From Falsibacillus pallidus (GTDB lineage: Bacteria; Bacillota; Bacilli; Bacillales; DSM-25281): 64,000 bases of DNA. Shown piece after piece: positions 1 through 8,397 of this stretch (the stretch's first letter is position 1; every line of letters begins with the position of its first letter). The DNA is taken from assembly GCF_003350505.1 (NCBI RefSeq), contig NZ_QQAY01000001.1, positions 310,001 to 374,000 of the forward strand, written 5' to 3'. Under the pieces are notes generated by a model. That model was not told the origin of the DNA and did no database searches. It saw nothing but the letters and a program-made list of their open reading frames with translations. The position numbers were made by a program, and so were the translations under genes.

Positions 1-1650
1 TGACAATTTTTCAACGTCTGATTTATTCAAACGGGAAATTTGGGAGCGGGCCTTCAAGATGGAAGTGGCACTCATGGAGAACTCATCCAAACCTAAACCA
101 AGCAAGATCGGAATGGCAATTTCATCTCCCGCCATTTCACCGCACATGCCTGCCCATTTACCTTCTTTGTGAGCCGCATCAATAACCATCTTCACAAGGC
201 GCAGAATGGCTGGATTGTAAGGCTGATACAAATAAGATACCCTTTCATTCATGCGGTCTGCTGCCATGGTATATTGAATGAGGTCATTTGTACCGATACT
301 AAAGAAATCTACTTCCTTCGCGAATAAATCTGCCATCACTGCTGTGGATGGAATTTCGACCATGATTCCAACTTCAATATGTTCAGCTGTATCTACTCCG
401 CTTTCAGAAAGCTTTGCTTTTTCTTCAAGAAGGATGGATTTTGCATCACGGAACTCTTGAAGATTGGAAATCATCGGAAACATAATCTTTAGGTTTCCAT
501 AAGTGCTTGCTCTTAAAAGGGCGCGCAGTTGAGTCCTGAAGATGTCCTGCTCCTCCAGACAAAGTCTGATGGCACGGAATCCCAAGAAAGGATTCATTTC
601 CTTTGGAAGATTCAAATAAGGAAGTTCTTTATCTCCGCCAATGTCAAGTGTCCTAACAACGACAGGCTTTCCTCCCATTCCTTCCAACACTGCTTTATAA
701 GAATCAAACTGTTCCTCTTCGCTAGGAAGTTCATTTCTTCCCATGTACAAGAATTCTGTCCTGTAAAGACCTACCGCTTCCCCGCCGTTTTCAACAACCC
801 CTTTTAAATCCTTTGGAGTTCCGATATTTGCAGCAAGTTCTACGTGGTGACCATCTTTAGATACGGTCGGTTCATTAACAAGTTTCGCCCACTCTGCTTT
901 TTGAGCTTCATAATTATCGTATTCTTTTTGATATTGGCTGATCACTTCTTGAGTTGGATTAATATGTACTTCTCCATTTAATCCATCAACGATGACCATA
1001 TCGCCATTTTGGATTTCTTCCGTTGCTGTCTTGGTTCCTACGACTGCAGGGATTTCCATTGACCGTGCCATAATGGCTGAATGGGATGTTCTTCCTCCGA
1101 TATCAGTTGTGAACCCTTTAACATAAGTTCTGTTGAGCTGTGCGGTATCAGATGGAGTCAAATCCTCCCCTACTATGATTACTTCTTCAGCAATCATGCT
1201 TGGGTTTACAATTTGAACACCCAATAAATGGGATAGGACACGTTTTGTTACATCACGGATATCTGCAGCACGTTCTTTCATATATTCGTTATCCATTTGT
1301 TCGAACATGGAAACGAACATATCTGCTGTTTCTTTAAGAGCGAATTCTGCATTTATCCGATCTGTATTGATTTTGTCTTCTATTGGTGTGAGCAATTCAG
1401 GGTCGCTTAATACTAGAAGATGTGCTTCAAAGATGGCAGCTTTATCTTCGCCTAGATCTGTCTTCGCTTTATCACGGATTGCTTCTAACTCAGATTTAGA
1501 AGTTTCAATCGCTTTCTGGAAGCGGGAAACCTCTTCACCTTCATCCGTAATGGTGCGCTTTTCGACAGTTAAATCAGGTTCGACTAATCGATATGCCTTT
1601 GCAATTGCAATACCGTTAGATGCTGCAATTCCTTTAAGAATGCTTGACAT
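1..1650 (-). CDS. ptsI: PEP-protein phosphotransferase, enzyme I (partial, C-terminus cut by window edge)
   Basis: Enzyme I takes phosphate from phosphoenolpyruvate and passes it to HPr, the first step of PTS sugar uptake in the cytoplasm. The reading frame is open for 550 codons from the ATG at 1650 to the window edge. The family is about 570 residues, so only roughly 20 C-terminal residues are missing. The N-terminus ([20 protein letters not shown]) and the segment near the edge ([19 protein letters not shown]) are typical of Bacillus enzyme I. The ATG shares one base with the ptsH stop (TAATG), so the two genes are translationally coupled and transcribed together. Confidence 0.97.
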   Translation of the reverse strand, partial: MSSILKGIAASNGIAIAKAYRLVEPDLTVEKRTITDEGEEVSRFQKAIETSKSELEAIRDKAKTDLGEDKAAIFEAHLLVLSDPELLTPIEDKINTDRINAEFALKETADMFVSMFEQMDNEYMKERAADIRDVTKRVLSHLLGVQIVNPSMIAEEVIIVGEDLTPSDTAQLNRTYVKGFTTDIGGRTSHSAIMARSMEIPAVVGTKTATEEIQNGDMVIVDGLNGEVHINPTQEVISQYQKEYDNYEAQKAEWAKLVNEPTVSKDGHHVELAANIGTPKDLKGVVENGGEAVGLYRTEFLYMGRNELPSEEEQFDSYKAVLEGMGGKPVVVRTLDIGGDKELPYLNLPKEMNPFLGFRAIRLCLEEQDIFRTQLRALLRASTYGNLKIMFPMISNLQEFRDAKSILLEEKAKLSESGVDTAEHIEVGIMVEIPSTAVMADLFAKEVDFFSIGTNDLIQYTMAADRMNERVSYLYQPYNPAILRLVKMVIDAAHKEGKWAGMCGEMAGDEIAIPILLGLGLDEFSMSATSILKARSQISRLNKSDVEKLS

Positions 1651-1916
1651 TATTCAGCCAAACCTTCTTTTTTCAATGTTTCTTCCAAGCTGTTTAAAGC
1701 GTCCTGTTCATCGTTGCCCTCAGCAATAATAGTAATTTCTGCGTCTTTGCCTACACCAAGAGACATAACACCCATGATGGATTTAAGGTTAACTTTTTTC
1801 CCTTTATATTCAAGGTGGATTTCAGAGTTGAATTTGCTTGCTGTTTGAACCAATAATGTTGCTGGACGTGCATGGATTCCAGTTTCTGCTGTTACTGTAA
1901 ATTGTTTTTGTGCCAT
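1650..1916 (-). CDS. ptsH: HPr phosphocarrier protein
   Basis: 88-residue HPr. It carries phosphate from enzyme I to the sugar-specific EIIs. In Firmicutes the Ser46-phosphorylated form is the CcpA corepressor. His15 lies in GIHARPAT and Ser46 in [10 protein letters not shown], both at the canonical positions. The start has a strong ribosome site (AAGGAG, about 8 bases upstream). It is first in a ptsHI operon with its own SigA-type promoter. Unlike B. subtilis, no ptsG lies immediately upstream; a MoxR operon ends there instead. Confidence 0.98.
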   Translation of the reverse strand: MAQKQFTVTAETGIHARPATLLVQTASKFNSEIHLEYKGKKVNLKSIMGVMSLGVGKDAEITIIAEGNDEQDALNSLEETLKKEGLAE

Positions 1917-1960
1917 ATTTAACTACTCCTTTTATATGAGATAATTTTGCTCGCTTCATT

Positions 1961-1989
1961 AAAGTATCCAATCTTGGTCGATTCGTCAA
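1961..1989 (-). promoter_or_regulatory. SigA-type promoter of ptsHI
   Basis: On the minus strand, TTGACG (1984-1989) and TACTTT (1961-1966) are separated by 17 bases, 45 bases before the ptsH start. Inferred from motif and position only. Confidence 0.6.
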
Positions 1990-2013
1990 CAAATTACTTA
2001 AAAATGCAAGCAT

Positions 2014-2064
2014 ACAAAAAAACAGGGAGCTATCCCTTTCAATTTTTAAGGATAGCATGTCCCT
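2014..2064 (-). terminator. Terminator of the moxR-DUF58-DUF4129 operon
   Basis: The arms AGGGA..GCTATCC and GGATAGC..TCCCT form an interrupted stem. On the minus strand it is followed by a run of U (2014-2022). It lies just after the DUF4129-type gene and insulates ptsHI. Confidence 0.75.
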
Positions 2065-2118
2065 ATATGTAAGACAATTGTATTGCTCATAAATTTATTA
2101 TTTCAATTTATGGAAAGA

Positions 2119-3384
2119 CTATGACATCTTTTTAAAATTGTTTTTAAGGACTTCCCTGCACTCCATTTGTTTTTTTACATCTTTGATGGTTTTTTCAAAC
2201 TCCACCAGTTCTTCATCACTTATTTCCCGATTCCCGTACCTCACCATTTCATAAATTTCTATAAAAGCAGCATCGCAGGATACTTCTTGATTATTCATCC
2301 ATTCTCCGATGGTTTCCCAGCCCTTTCTCGACATGCCTTTTTTAGCAGCGAGTTTCTCCAATTCCTCCACAAGATCCCTTACCTTGTTTTCACTCTTTGA
2401 ATAATAAAAAGCACTTTGTTCATAATCTTCACCCTCTATTTCTCGTCTCTTTGCCGATTTTATAACAGCATTTGCTGTTTCAGCCTCTGCTTCCTTTGAT
2501 ATGAATTTTCTTTTCCTGAAATAAAAGAGGACTCCTCCGATAATCAGAATAAACAAGAGGATTAAAACATCATCAAGCCAATCAGGCGTTTTTTCTGCAC
2601 CCTGCCCCTGAAGCTGCTTCTGTTCTTCTACCTCATTGAACTTTATTGTACTTGTTGTGTCATGCTGGGATTTTTCCCTTTCAATCATCCTTGTCCGCAG
2701 CCATTCCATAATGGGGCCGAAAATATAGCCAAGAAGATAAATGACTCCCTTAAAAATTAAGTTTAGGCTGTTATGAAGATATGGACTGAATAGCAGCACG
2801 GCTGCTAAAGAAATCAAAAACAATACGAAGTAGCCAAAACTTATTATGAAAACCATCTTCCTTTTTCCTGGAACGGAAGACCCTTTCACTGTTTGAGAAA
2901 TAAAAGCTCCGTATGTAAACACGAACAGTTGAAGAAGCAATAGCGAGATAATGACACTTTGGCTTGCTGGATCGTATGCTTTAGCGAAAAAGTAAATGAA
3001 TAACCCTATGAAAATAGCAGAGGATGCCGTTTTAGAACTGACAGCTTCATATTGAATGTTCTCAAAGACTGCATGAGCCCGTATCTGGATAAAAACGAGC
3101 AAAATCCCAATCAGCCACCAAGGAATCCCACCGATCAGACTAAAAATGATGAGGATTATCATAATCATATATGGCCGAGGACTTTCCTTCATGAAAAGGG
3201 AAGACAATAGCACCGCGAAAAAAACGGATACTAAGATTGAATAAACAACTCTGCCCTGATGTGTCATAAGAAATATTGGAAATACGCAAATCAAAAGTAA
3301 GATGACTTCGCTCATAAAAGCAACATTAAATTGAATACACCGTTTCCAATTGACTTCGGCTAGACGACTGCTGAGGTATTCCAT
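2119..3384 (-). CDS. Polytopic membrane protein with C-terminal DUF4129-like domain
   Basis: 421 residues. The first ~230 contain several hydrophobic helices, and another membrane segment lies around 275-290. The soluble C-terminus (about 300-410) has the DUF4129-type pattern ending in YEMVRYG and an acidic helix. It overlaps the DUF58 gene by 25 bp and is third in the operon. The equivalent B. subtilis gene, yebA, encodes a much longer protein with a transglutaminase core. No such core (Cys/His/Asp) is visible here, so this is a shorter, transglutaminase-free version. Role unknown, probably in the cell envelope. Confidence 0.75.
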   Translation of the reverse strand: MEYLSSRLAEVNWKRCIQFNVAFMSEVILLLICVFPIFLMTHQGRVVYSILVSVFFAVLLSSLFMKESPRPYMIMIILIIFSLIGGIPWWLIGILLVFIQIRAHAVFENIQYEAVSSKTASSAIFIGLFIYFFAKAYDPASQSVIISLLLLQLFVFTYGAFISQTVKGSSVPGKRKMVFIISFGYFVLFLISLAAVLLFSPYLHNSLNLIFKGVIYLLGYIFGPIMEWLRTRMIEREKSQHDTTSTIKFNEVEEQKQLQGQGAEKTPDWLDDVLILLFILIIGGVLFYFRKRKFISKEAEAETANAVIKSAKRREIEGEDYEQSAFYYSKSENKVRDLVEELEKLAAKKGMSRKGWETIGEWMNNQEVSCDAAFIEIYEMVRYGNREISDEELVEFEKTIKDVKKQMECREVLKNNFKKMS

Positions 3385-4547
3385 GGAATGATAGCTCCTT
3401 GTCCGTTATCGTTCTTCACGCAATATACTTCAATCCCCTTTTGGTGGAAGGAAGTTAAACCTGCCTTTGATTTTTCTGCTACCTCTCCGAAGCAAATCAA
3501 GGATGACACTTGAATATGGCTGCCCAGCTGATGCGACAGCAAGCTGCTGAATGGGATGGTGAATGATTGCTGAGAAATCATTGCAAGCATCTCCAGTGCT
3601 CTCTGCCATTGTTTTTGTCCTTCTCCAAGTCCTAAAGAAAAATAAGGAGCCTGGCCAAATGAACGGATATTCACCACTAAGGCAAAAGGAATCCCGTTTT
3701 TAAAGGCATGGTCAATCAGCTGTGCACATTGTCTAATCATAAGTTCAAGTTCATTAGAAATGGAGTATCCATCTGAGATATTCAATGCAATCATCCAGGA
3801 TCTCTGTGTGGTTTTTGCAAATACTTTTGTCTGTAATTGACTCATTCTGGCCGAAGCTTTCCAATGAATATGCTGAAAACTGTCCGAGCTTGTATAGTCC
3901 CTTGTTCCAATCGGCTGCAGCGGGTCCTCAAATAAGGAAGCGGGGATGCTGAACAAGCCAGACATGTTCTTTTCTTTGTCTTGATGCTGATGGATAGTAT
4001 TCCTTGCAGGGTAGACAAGGATTTCAGATCTGAGTATATGGGCATACTCCAATAAAACGGAGCCGCCCCCTAATAATCCGTTTACTGTAACCTCGATCTT
4101 TCTTAACTTGGAAATACCCCTTTCGACTGCTTCAATTGGAATTTCAATTTCTTTTCTTTGGTTTGGCAATATGGAAAACGGAATGGTTAATTCTACCAGG
4201 GACTGAATGGAATGGTAGTCTCCTTGCATTGGGATGACATTTTCATCAAACTGAACAAGAATTTGTCCATTCAGTATAGGAAGTCTGTGATTTTCAAATA
4301 CGAGCTTCCAGCTTTCAAGATCGCCGGGATTTAATTTCTCCTTTTTTATTTGATTCTTAAGCTTTAAACTATCTGGTACTTTCCTTAAGTAGAAATCATC
4401 CAATTGTATGAACAGCAGAAACAGGAGGAATACACTCATCAGCAAATATTGATAGGTAAAAAAAGTGATGATGGCGAACAAGAGAAAAATGGTAAAACCA
4501 ACTTTAAGAATCCTATCTCCATTTATGTCCGTTTTCCACATTGTCAT
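3360..4547 (-). CDS. DUF58 domain protein (YeaD-like)
   Basis: 395 residues. Two hydrophobic segments near the N-terminus are followed by a long domain holding the DUF58 signature around QHIHWKASARMSQLQTKVF. DUF58 proteins nearly always sit next to MoxR ATPases and carry a von Willebrand-A-like fold; their molecular role is unproven. The start overlaps the moxR stop by 4 bp (ATGA) and the 3' end overlaps the next gene, so the three form one coupled operon. Matches B. subtilis yeaD in size and context. Confidence 0.88.
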   Translation of the reverse strand: MTMWKTDINGDRILKVGFTIFLLFAIITFFTYQYLLMSVFLLFLLFIQLDDFYLRKVPDSLKLKNQIKKEKLNPGDLESWKLVFENHRLPILNGQILVQFDENVIPMQGDYHSIQSLVELTIPFSILPNQRKEIEIPIEAVERGISKLRKIEVTVNGLLGGGSVLLEYAHILRSEILVYPARNTIHQHQDKEKNMSGLFSIPASLFEDPLQPIGTRDYTSSDSFQHIHWKASARMSQLQTKVFAKTTQRSWMIALNISDGYSISNELELMIRQCAQLIDHAFKNGIPFALVVNIRSFGQAPYFSLGLGEGQKQWQRALEMLAMISQQSFTIPFSSLLSHQLGSHIQVSSLICFGEVAEKSKAGLTSFHQKGIEVYCVKNDNGQGAIIPWNTSAVV

Positions 4548-5482
4548 GCCCCCGATTCAACAGGCACAGATACACGTTCCAGTATTTCCTGGAAGATTCC
4601 CTCAATCGACTTTGTAAGAGATGCGTCCGGTGTCAGCTGCATCCTATGGAGAAGAACGTTCGCAGCAAGTGCTTTCACATCTCCGGGTGTGGCAAAATCC
4701 CTTCCCTGTATGAAGGCAGCCCCCTGAGCTGCTCTCATCAAAGCCAATGCTGCCCTCGAGCTGACGCCTCCTTCAATAAGAGAATGCGTCCTCGTTTCCT
4801 GGATGATATATAAAATATAGTTTTCTAGATCATCTGATACATATACTTCTTTTACCTGCTTTCTCATTTTCCTAATATCGTCTGTCGACAGCACCTCCTC
4901 TACTTCTTCCAGAGGATCACTTGTCCTAAACCGTTTCAGGATTTCTTTCTCTTCCTGGAACGATGGAAATGGAATCTTAATTTTCATGAAGAAGCGGTCC
5001 AGTTGTGCAGCAGGAAGCGGAAACGTTCCCTGCTGCGATTCGACAGGGTTCTGTGTTGCAATCACCATAAATGGCTCTTCTACTTTGATGGTCGTTCCAT
5101 CAATGGTGACCTGTCTTTCTTCCATCGCTTCTAATAAACTTGACTGTGTTCTGGGTGTAGCACGATTGATCTCATCGGCCAATAGAATGTTAGTGACGAC
5201 AGGACCTGGACGAAGTTGGAATTCCCTTGATTTCGGATCAAAAAATTGAATTCCCGTGACATCACTTGGCAGGACATCTGGAGTAAATTGAATCCGTTTA
5301 AAATCTGCTTTAATGGATTTCGAGAACGTTTTGGCCAATAATGTTTTTCCTGTTCCAGGTACACTCTCAAGCAGTAGATGCCCCCCTTGCAGAAGTGCGA
5401 TCATCATTAGCTCAATATCGCCTTCCCGTCCGACCATTACTTTATTCATTTCATTTTTCAGCTTCATCATTTCTTTATCCAT
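4544..5482 (-). CDS. MoxR-family AAA+ ATPase (YeaC-like)
   Basis: 312 residues. The Walker A motif PGTGKT is at 42-47. The Walker B/sensor region LLADEINRATPRTQSSLLEA and the C-terminal AAA lid follow. MoxR ATPases act as chaperone-like ATPases that mature or activate partner proteins, often with DUF58 or VWA partners as in this operon. The ATG start is preceded by AGGAAG. First gene of the operon; a terminator for the downstream-facing membrane gene lies 90 bases upstream. Confidence 0.93.
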   Translation of the reverse strand: MDKEMMKLKNEMNKVMVGREGDIELMMIALLQGGHLLLESVPGTGKTLLAKTFSKSIKADFKRIQFTPDVLPSDVTGIQFFDPKSREFQLRPGPVVTNILLADEINRATPRTQSSLLEAMEERQVTIDGTTIKVEEPFMVIATQNPVESQQGTFPLPAAQLDRFFMKIKIPFPSFQEEKEILKRFRTSDPLEEVEEVLSTDDIRKMRKQVKEVYVSDDLENYILYIIQETRTHSLIEGGVSSRAALALMRAAQGAAFIQGRDFATPGDVKALAANVLLHRMQLTPDASLTKSIEGIFQEILERVSVPVESGA

Positions 5483-5571
5483 ATGTTACTTCCTCTCCGA
5501 GTTCTATATATTTAACAATAACCCAATCTTTGGAATTTTTCTATAATTACAAATTCAAATTCTATGAGGAA

Positions 5572-5601
5572 CAAAAAACCCTGCACCGATTTGATGCAGG
5601 G
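5572..5601 (-). terminator. Terminator of the oxidase-like membrane gene
   Basis: CCCTGCA (5579-5585) pairs with TGCAGGG (5595-5601). On the minus strand a run of six U follows (5573-5578). Confidence 0.85.
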
Positions 5602-5617
5602 AGATTACATGCATTAT

Positions 5618-5986
5618 TCATTTTTTAAGGTTTTTCCACACGTTTACAACAAATAGCAGCACACCAACAGCCGTGAGTGTTGCACCTGCAGCAATTACAG
5701 GAGTAAGACTTTCATTCCCTGAAGATATTAATCCGGCCAACGCTGCCATCATGATAGGAAGTCCGATGTTATGAAGCCAAAAATGCCATTTGCTTAATGC
5801 ACTTGCCTCAAGCTGAGGAAAAAGATGATAGAGAATGCCAATCAATGTCAATGCAGTCCATCCAAGCAAATTTATATGGACATGGACAGGGGTCAAATCG
5901 TAGGAATGGACAGAAGACATATAATAGCCAAGCAGGACCCCGATTGCAAAATAAACCGTTGAAATTTTTATAAGCTTAATACCCAT
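5618..5986 (-). CDS. Small four-helix membrane protein related to heme-copper oxidase subunit I
   Basis: 122 residues, four hydrophobic helices. Helix 2 contains HVHINLLGW, and LYHLFPQ follows. These His-containing patterns resemble the first helices of NorB/cbb3-type oxidase subunit I, but the protein is far too short to be an oxidase. Similar short proteins are annotated as cytochrome c oxidase-like in Bacillus; the function is unknown. An upstream in-frame ATG at 6010 lacks a ribosome site. I chose the ATG at 5986, which has a perfect AGGAGGTG 7 bases away. That ribosome site lies inside an inverted repeat (5992-6029). Confidence 0.7.
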   Translation of the reverse strand: MGIKLIKISTVYFAIGVLLGYYMSSVHSYDLTPVHVHINLLGWTALTLIGILYHLFPQLEASALSKWHFWLHNIGLPIMMAALAGLISSGNESLTPVIAAGATLTAVGVLLFVVNVWKNLKK

Positions 5987-5991
5987 GCTTG

Positions 5992-6029
5992 CACCTCCTA
6001 ATGTTGTCATTAAAGTATATTAGGAGGTG
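5992..6029 (-). promoter_or_regulatory. Perfect inverted repeat covering the Shine-Dalgarno of the 5618-5986 gene
   Basis: CACCTCCTAAT (5992-6002) and ATTAGGAGGTG (6019-6029) are exact reverse complements, 16 bases apart. In the minus-strand transcript the downstream arm contains the AGGAGGTG ribosome site, so hairpin formation would hide it. A TATACT box lies in the loop side of the dyad, so it could alternatively be a protein operator. Confidence 0.6.
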
Positions 6030-6062
6030 ATGCACTTTTAGCACCTATCTTTTATATTTTCA

Positions 6063-6803
6063 TCAATGCTCGTAAATCATTTTCCGCGTCATGCCACCAT
6101 CAACGACCAGATTGCTTCCGGTAACAAAATCATTTTCCGGATCAGCAAAATAAATACATGCCTTTGCGATCTCACTCGGTTTACCCACTCGCTTTGAGGG
6201 ATGCTGTAAATGGTCTATTTCCCTTAATTGATCATATTCTTCTGTTTCTATCCATCCGGGACTTATACAATTCACTCTTATTTTATATTCGCTTAAGGTA
6301 ATGGCAAGTGAATGGGTCAATGAATAAATGCCGCCTTTTGTAGCGGAATATCCTTCCGTATTGGCCTCTGATTGAAATGCCCTGGTCGATGTAATATTAA
6401 CGATTGCACCACCATTTTCTTTCATATATCTGGCCGCTTCTCTCGCGCAATAGAAAACACTGCTTAAATTATTGTGCAGGATAGAAGTCCAGTCCTGTTC
6501 TGTCACTTCCCAGATATTTTGAAATTTAGAAATCCCTGCATTGTTGATGAGGATATCGATTTTTCCATACTTTTCATTTATTTTTTTCATCATATCTTTT
6601 ACAGAATCCAGCCGAGACACATCACAGTGGAGAAATTGGACATCCCAGCCGTTCTTGCGAAACGAGGCTGCTGTCTGATCGCCGGACTCCTTATCATAAT
6701 CAACAATCACTACTTTGCACTTTTTTTGAGCAAATGCTTCAGCGGTTTGCTTTCCAATCCCTTTTGCTCCACCAGTGACAATCACTACCTTGCCTTCAAA
6801 CAC
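6063..6803 (-). CDS. Short-chain dehydrogenase/reductase
   Basis: 246 residues, classical SDR. The NAD(P)-binding motif TGGAKGIG is at 10-17 and NNAG marks strand 4. The catalytic Ser-Tyr-Lys set lies in TSTRAFQSEANTEGYSATKG, and the C-terminal VDGGM is typical. Substrate unknown. The reading frame extends further 5', but no ribosome site supports an earlier start. GTG at 6803 has AAGGAG 10 bases upstream and begins the family homology (MFEGKVVIVTGG). Alone between two terminators. Confidence 0.88.
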   Translation of the reverse strand: MFEGKVVIVTGGAKGIGKQTAEAFAQKKCKVVIVDYDKESGDQTAASFRKNGWDVQFLHCDVSRLDSVKDMMKKINEKYGKIDILINNAGISKFQNIWEVTEQDWTSILHNNLSSVFYCAREAARYMKENGGAIVNITSTRAFQSEANTEGYSATKGGIYSLTHSLAITLSEYKIRVNCISPGWIETEEYDQLREIDHLQHPSKRVGKPSEIAKACIYFADPENDFVTGSNLVVDGGMTRKMIYEH

Positions 6804-6866
6804 AAATACCACTCTCCTTCTACTTCCTTTATTGCACAATTGTCTAGAGTTCAATCCTTTTTCAAA

Positions 6867-6900
6867 TAAAAAACCTGAAGGATTGCCCTTCAGGTTTTTT
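6867..6900 (-). terminator. Terminator of the ykvT-like gene
   Basis: CCTGAAGG and CCTTCAGG stem (about 6874-6894) with A/T runs on both sides. Transcription on the minus strand from the hydrolase gene meets a U-run (6867-6873). It may work in both directions. Confidence 0.85.
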
Positions 6901-6904
6901 AAGC

Positions 6905-7510
6905 TTATTTTGCAAATCGGTGATGACCGATTGTCAGAATTGTCTTTGTGGAGTAGATCCAATCACTTGTACTAGTGGCCGGATTATAGAAGTATAATGA
7001 TCCGTTGCCCATTCCACGGTAAGCAATGGCTTCATTTACTGCCTTGACTGCTTCATCTTTGGCAGACTGATTGATGGCCCCATTTTCAACCGGTGAAAAT
7101 GCATAATGGCCTTTGTAATTTTGATAAATGACATCATGTACTGAATCCGGGAATTCATTTGAATCCACACGGTTAAGCACGACAGTGGCAACTGCCACCT
7201 GGCCTGCATATGGCTCACCCTTAGCTTCAGCTGTGACAAGTCTTGCAAGCAAATCTTTTTCGGATGCAGTCAGCGATTGAGGAATCGTCAATTGCTGTCC
7301 GGGATAAATGATGGTGTTTTTCAAATTATTCACATGTTTTATTTTATTGATGGATACCCCGGAATTGGTGCTTAACTTCCATAAAGTATCTCCTTTTTTA
7401 ACAGAATAGGATGATTCAGCAGCATCTGCTTTCCCGTATGCAGCTGAAAGGAGAGTTGTACCCAAAATAGCCGTTGCAGCAATTGTTCTTATCCAATTTC
7501 GTTTTTTCAT
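6905..7510 (-). CDS. ykvT: LysM-containing SleB/CwlJ-type cell wall hydrolase (YkvT-like)
   Basis: 201 residues. A Lys/Arg-rich signal peptide with a cleavable AxA end (ADAAES) is followed by one LysM repeat (SYSVKKGDTLWKLSTNSGVS...YPGQQLTIP). The C-terminal hydrolase domain (about 85-200) contains LLARLVTAEAKGEPYAGQVAVA, matching the SleB/CwlJ cortex-lytic family and its catalytic Glu region. It is exported and probably cuts peptidoglycan or spore cortex. The ATG at 7510 has AGGAGG 7 bases upstream; an upstream in-frame start has none. B. subtilis ykvT is in the same neighbourhood near ykvS. Confidence 0.88.
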   Translation of the reverse strand: MKKRNWIRTIAATAILGTTLLSAAYGKADAAESSYSVKKGDTLWKLSTNSGVSINKIKHVNNLKNTIIYPGQQLTIPQSLTASEKDLLARLVTAEAKGEPYAGQVAVATVVLNRVDSNEFPDSVHDVIYQNYKGHYAFSPVENGAINQSAKDEAVKAVNEAIAYRGMGNGSLYFYNPATSTSDWIYSTKTILTIGHHRFAK

Positions 7511-7680
7511 ACTATTACCTCCTGGCAATTTATTTCCCTCAATTACCTTAACAACCATAGTGATTGTTTTCAGCAGGAAATGATTGCCTAGGAATCTAGG
7601 AAGCTCTCAATCCATTCAACTCAAGGGATGGATAGACCCCTAGCAATTTCTAGAAACCAATTCAATTGTTCTTTTCAAAC

Positions 7681-7708
7681 AAAAAAACTGCCTGAATGCC
7701 GGCAGTTT
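7681..7708 (-). terminator. Terminator of the 64-aa gene
   Basis: AAACTGCC/GGCAGTTT stem (7685-7708) followed on the minus strand by seven U (7681-7687). Confidence 0.85.
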
Positions 7709-7723
7709 TTGTTCATTCTGTAT

Positions 7724-7918
7724 TCAACTGCGAGGCGTATCTGAATATATATAAGTTACATTTCCGCCTCTTTGTGCAGTACCTTGAAAATGTTTAAAGT
7801 CGCTGCGTTTGACCAAAAATTCCCGAAAAGCTAAAAATTCTTCTTTTAACACCTGGAATTCCTTCAGTTCCCCATTTTGAAGGGCGTTCAATTTGAATTC
7901 CCAATCTTCCTGACTCAT
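7724..7918 (-). CDS. Small hypothetical protein, 64 aa
   Basis: 64 residues, mostly helical and charged, no membrane segment (begins MSQEDWEFKLNALQNGELKE). A GGGGTGAG ribosome-site-like element precedes the ATG, TATAAT lies about 50 bases upstream, and a clean terminator follows. That supports a real one-gene transcript. I do not recognise the family. Confidence 0.65.
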   Translation of the reverse strand: MSQEDWEFKLNALQNGELKEFQVLKEEFLAFREFLVKRSDFKHFQGTAQRGGNVTYIYSDTPRS

Positions 7919-8102
7919 TCTATCTCACCCCATATCAACCATTGATCCTTTAAAACATATTATACATGAAGTCCCTTTTGCTTTAAGGAAAGGGAAGAAA
8001 ATTTTTAAAGCCTAAGTTTTCTAAAAATAGCGAAAATATCTTTACGGATGAAAAAAAGTAGTGCAAACTATTAGTAAAAGATGGCAAAGGAGAGGTCAAT
8101 CA

Positions 8103-8279
8103 TTGAAAAAGGCAGAAGTGGGGAATGTAATTGAGTTTAAAGATGGTCTTCAAGGAATTGTAGAAAAAATAAATGAAAATTCCGTAATTGTTGATCTTAC
8201 TTACATGAAAAATTACAGAGAACTGGAGCTTGAAGAAAAAACAGTCGTAAACCATAAAAATTATAAAATTATCGGATAA
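8103..8279 (+). CDS. ykvS: DUF2187 protein YkvS
   Basis: 58 residues, a compact beta-rich KOW-like small protein (KKAEVGNVIEFKDGLQGIVE...NHKNYKIIG) matching the DUF2187/YkvS family. Function unknown. The frame opens at an ATG 42 bases upstream, but the ribosome site AAGGAGAGG is 7 bases before TTG at 8103. That start also gives the usual family N-terminus, so TTG is the likely start. Confidence 0.85.
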   Translation: MKKAEVGNVIEFKDGLQGIVEKINENSVIVDLTYMKNYRELELEEKTVVNHKNYKIIG

Positions 8280-8292
8280 GCAATCCTTACTG

Positions 8293-8334
8293 AACCTGGG
8301 CACTCAAAAAGCGGTTTGAGTGCCCAGGTTTTTT
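8293..8334 (+). terminator. Terminator of ykvS
   Basis: A long perfect stem, AACCTGGGCACTCAAA with TTTGAGTGCCCAGGTT, is followed by TTTT. Confidence 0.95.
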
Positions 8335-8363
8335 ATTAGGATGTTTAGACTATCTTGTTTAAG

Positions 8364-8386
8364 GAAATTTCTATAGTAGAAATTTC
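8364..8386 (+). promoter_or_regulatory. Inverted repeat before the DUF2254 gene
   Basis: GAAATTTCT (8364-8372) and AGAAATTTC (8378-8386) flank a TATAGT hexamer and abut the AGGAGG ribosome site. A possible operator over a -10 box or a 5' leader hairpin. No convincing -35 is visible. Confidence 0.4.
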
Positions 8387-8397
8387 AGGAGGACCCT

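Noticed and set aside
1822-2058. Minus-strand ORF overlapping ptsH and its promoter
   Set aside because: It runs through the terminator and the ptsHI promoter in a different frame, without a recognised family or ribosome site.
2119-3384. YebA-type transglutaminase call
   Set aside because: No Cys/His/Asp transglutaminase region is visible and the protein is about 300 residues too short.
5988-6010. Longer start of the oxidase-like gene at ATG 6010
   Set aside because: The upstream ATG is preceded by the anti-SD sequence CACCTCCT, not a ribosome site. ATG 5986 has AGGAGGTG.
8351-8377. GTTTAA before the DUF2254 gene as a SigB promoter
   Set aside because: No GGGWAW element follows at the correct spacing.
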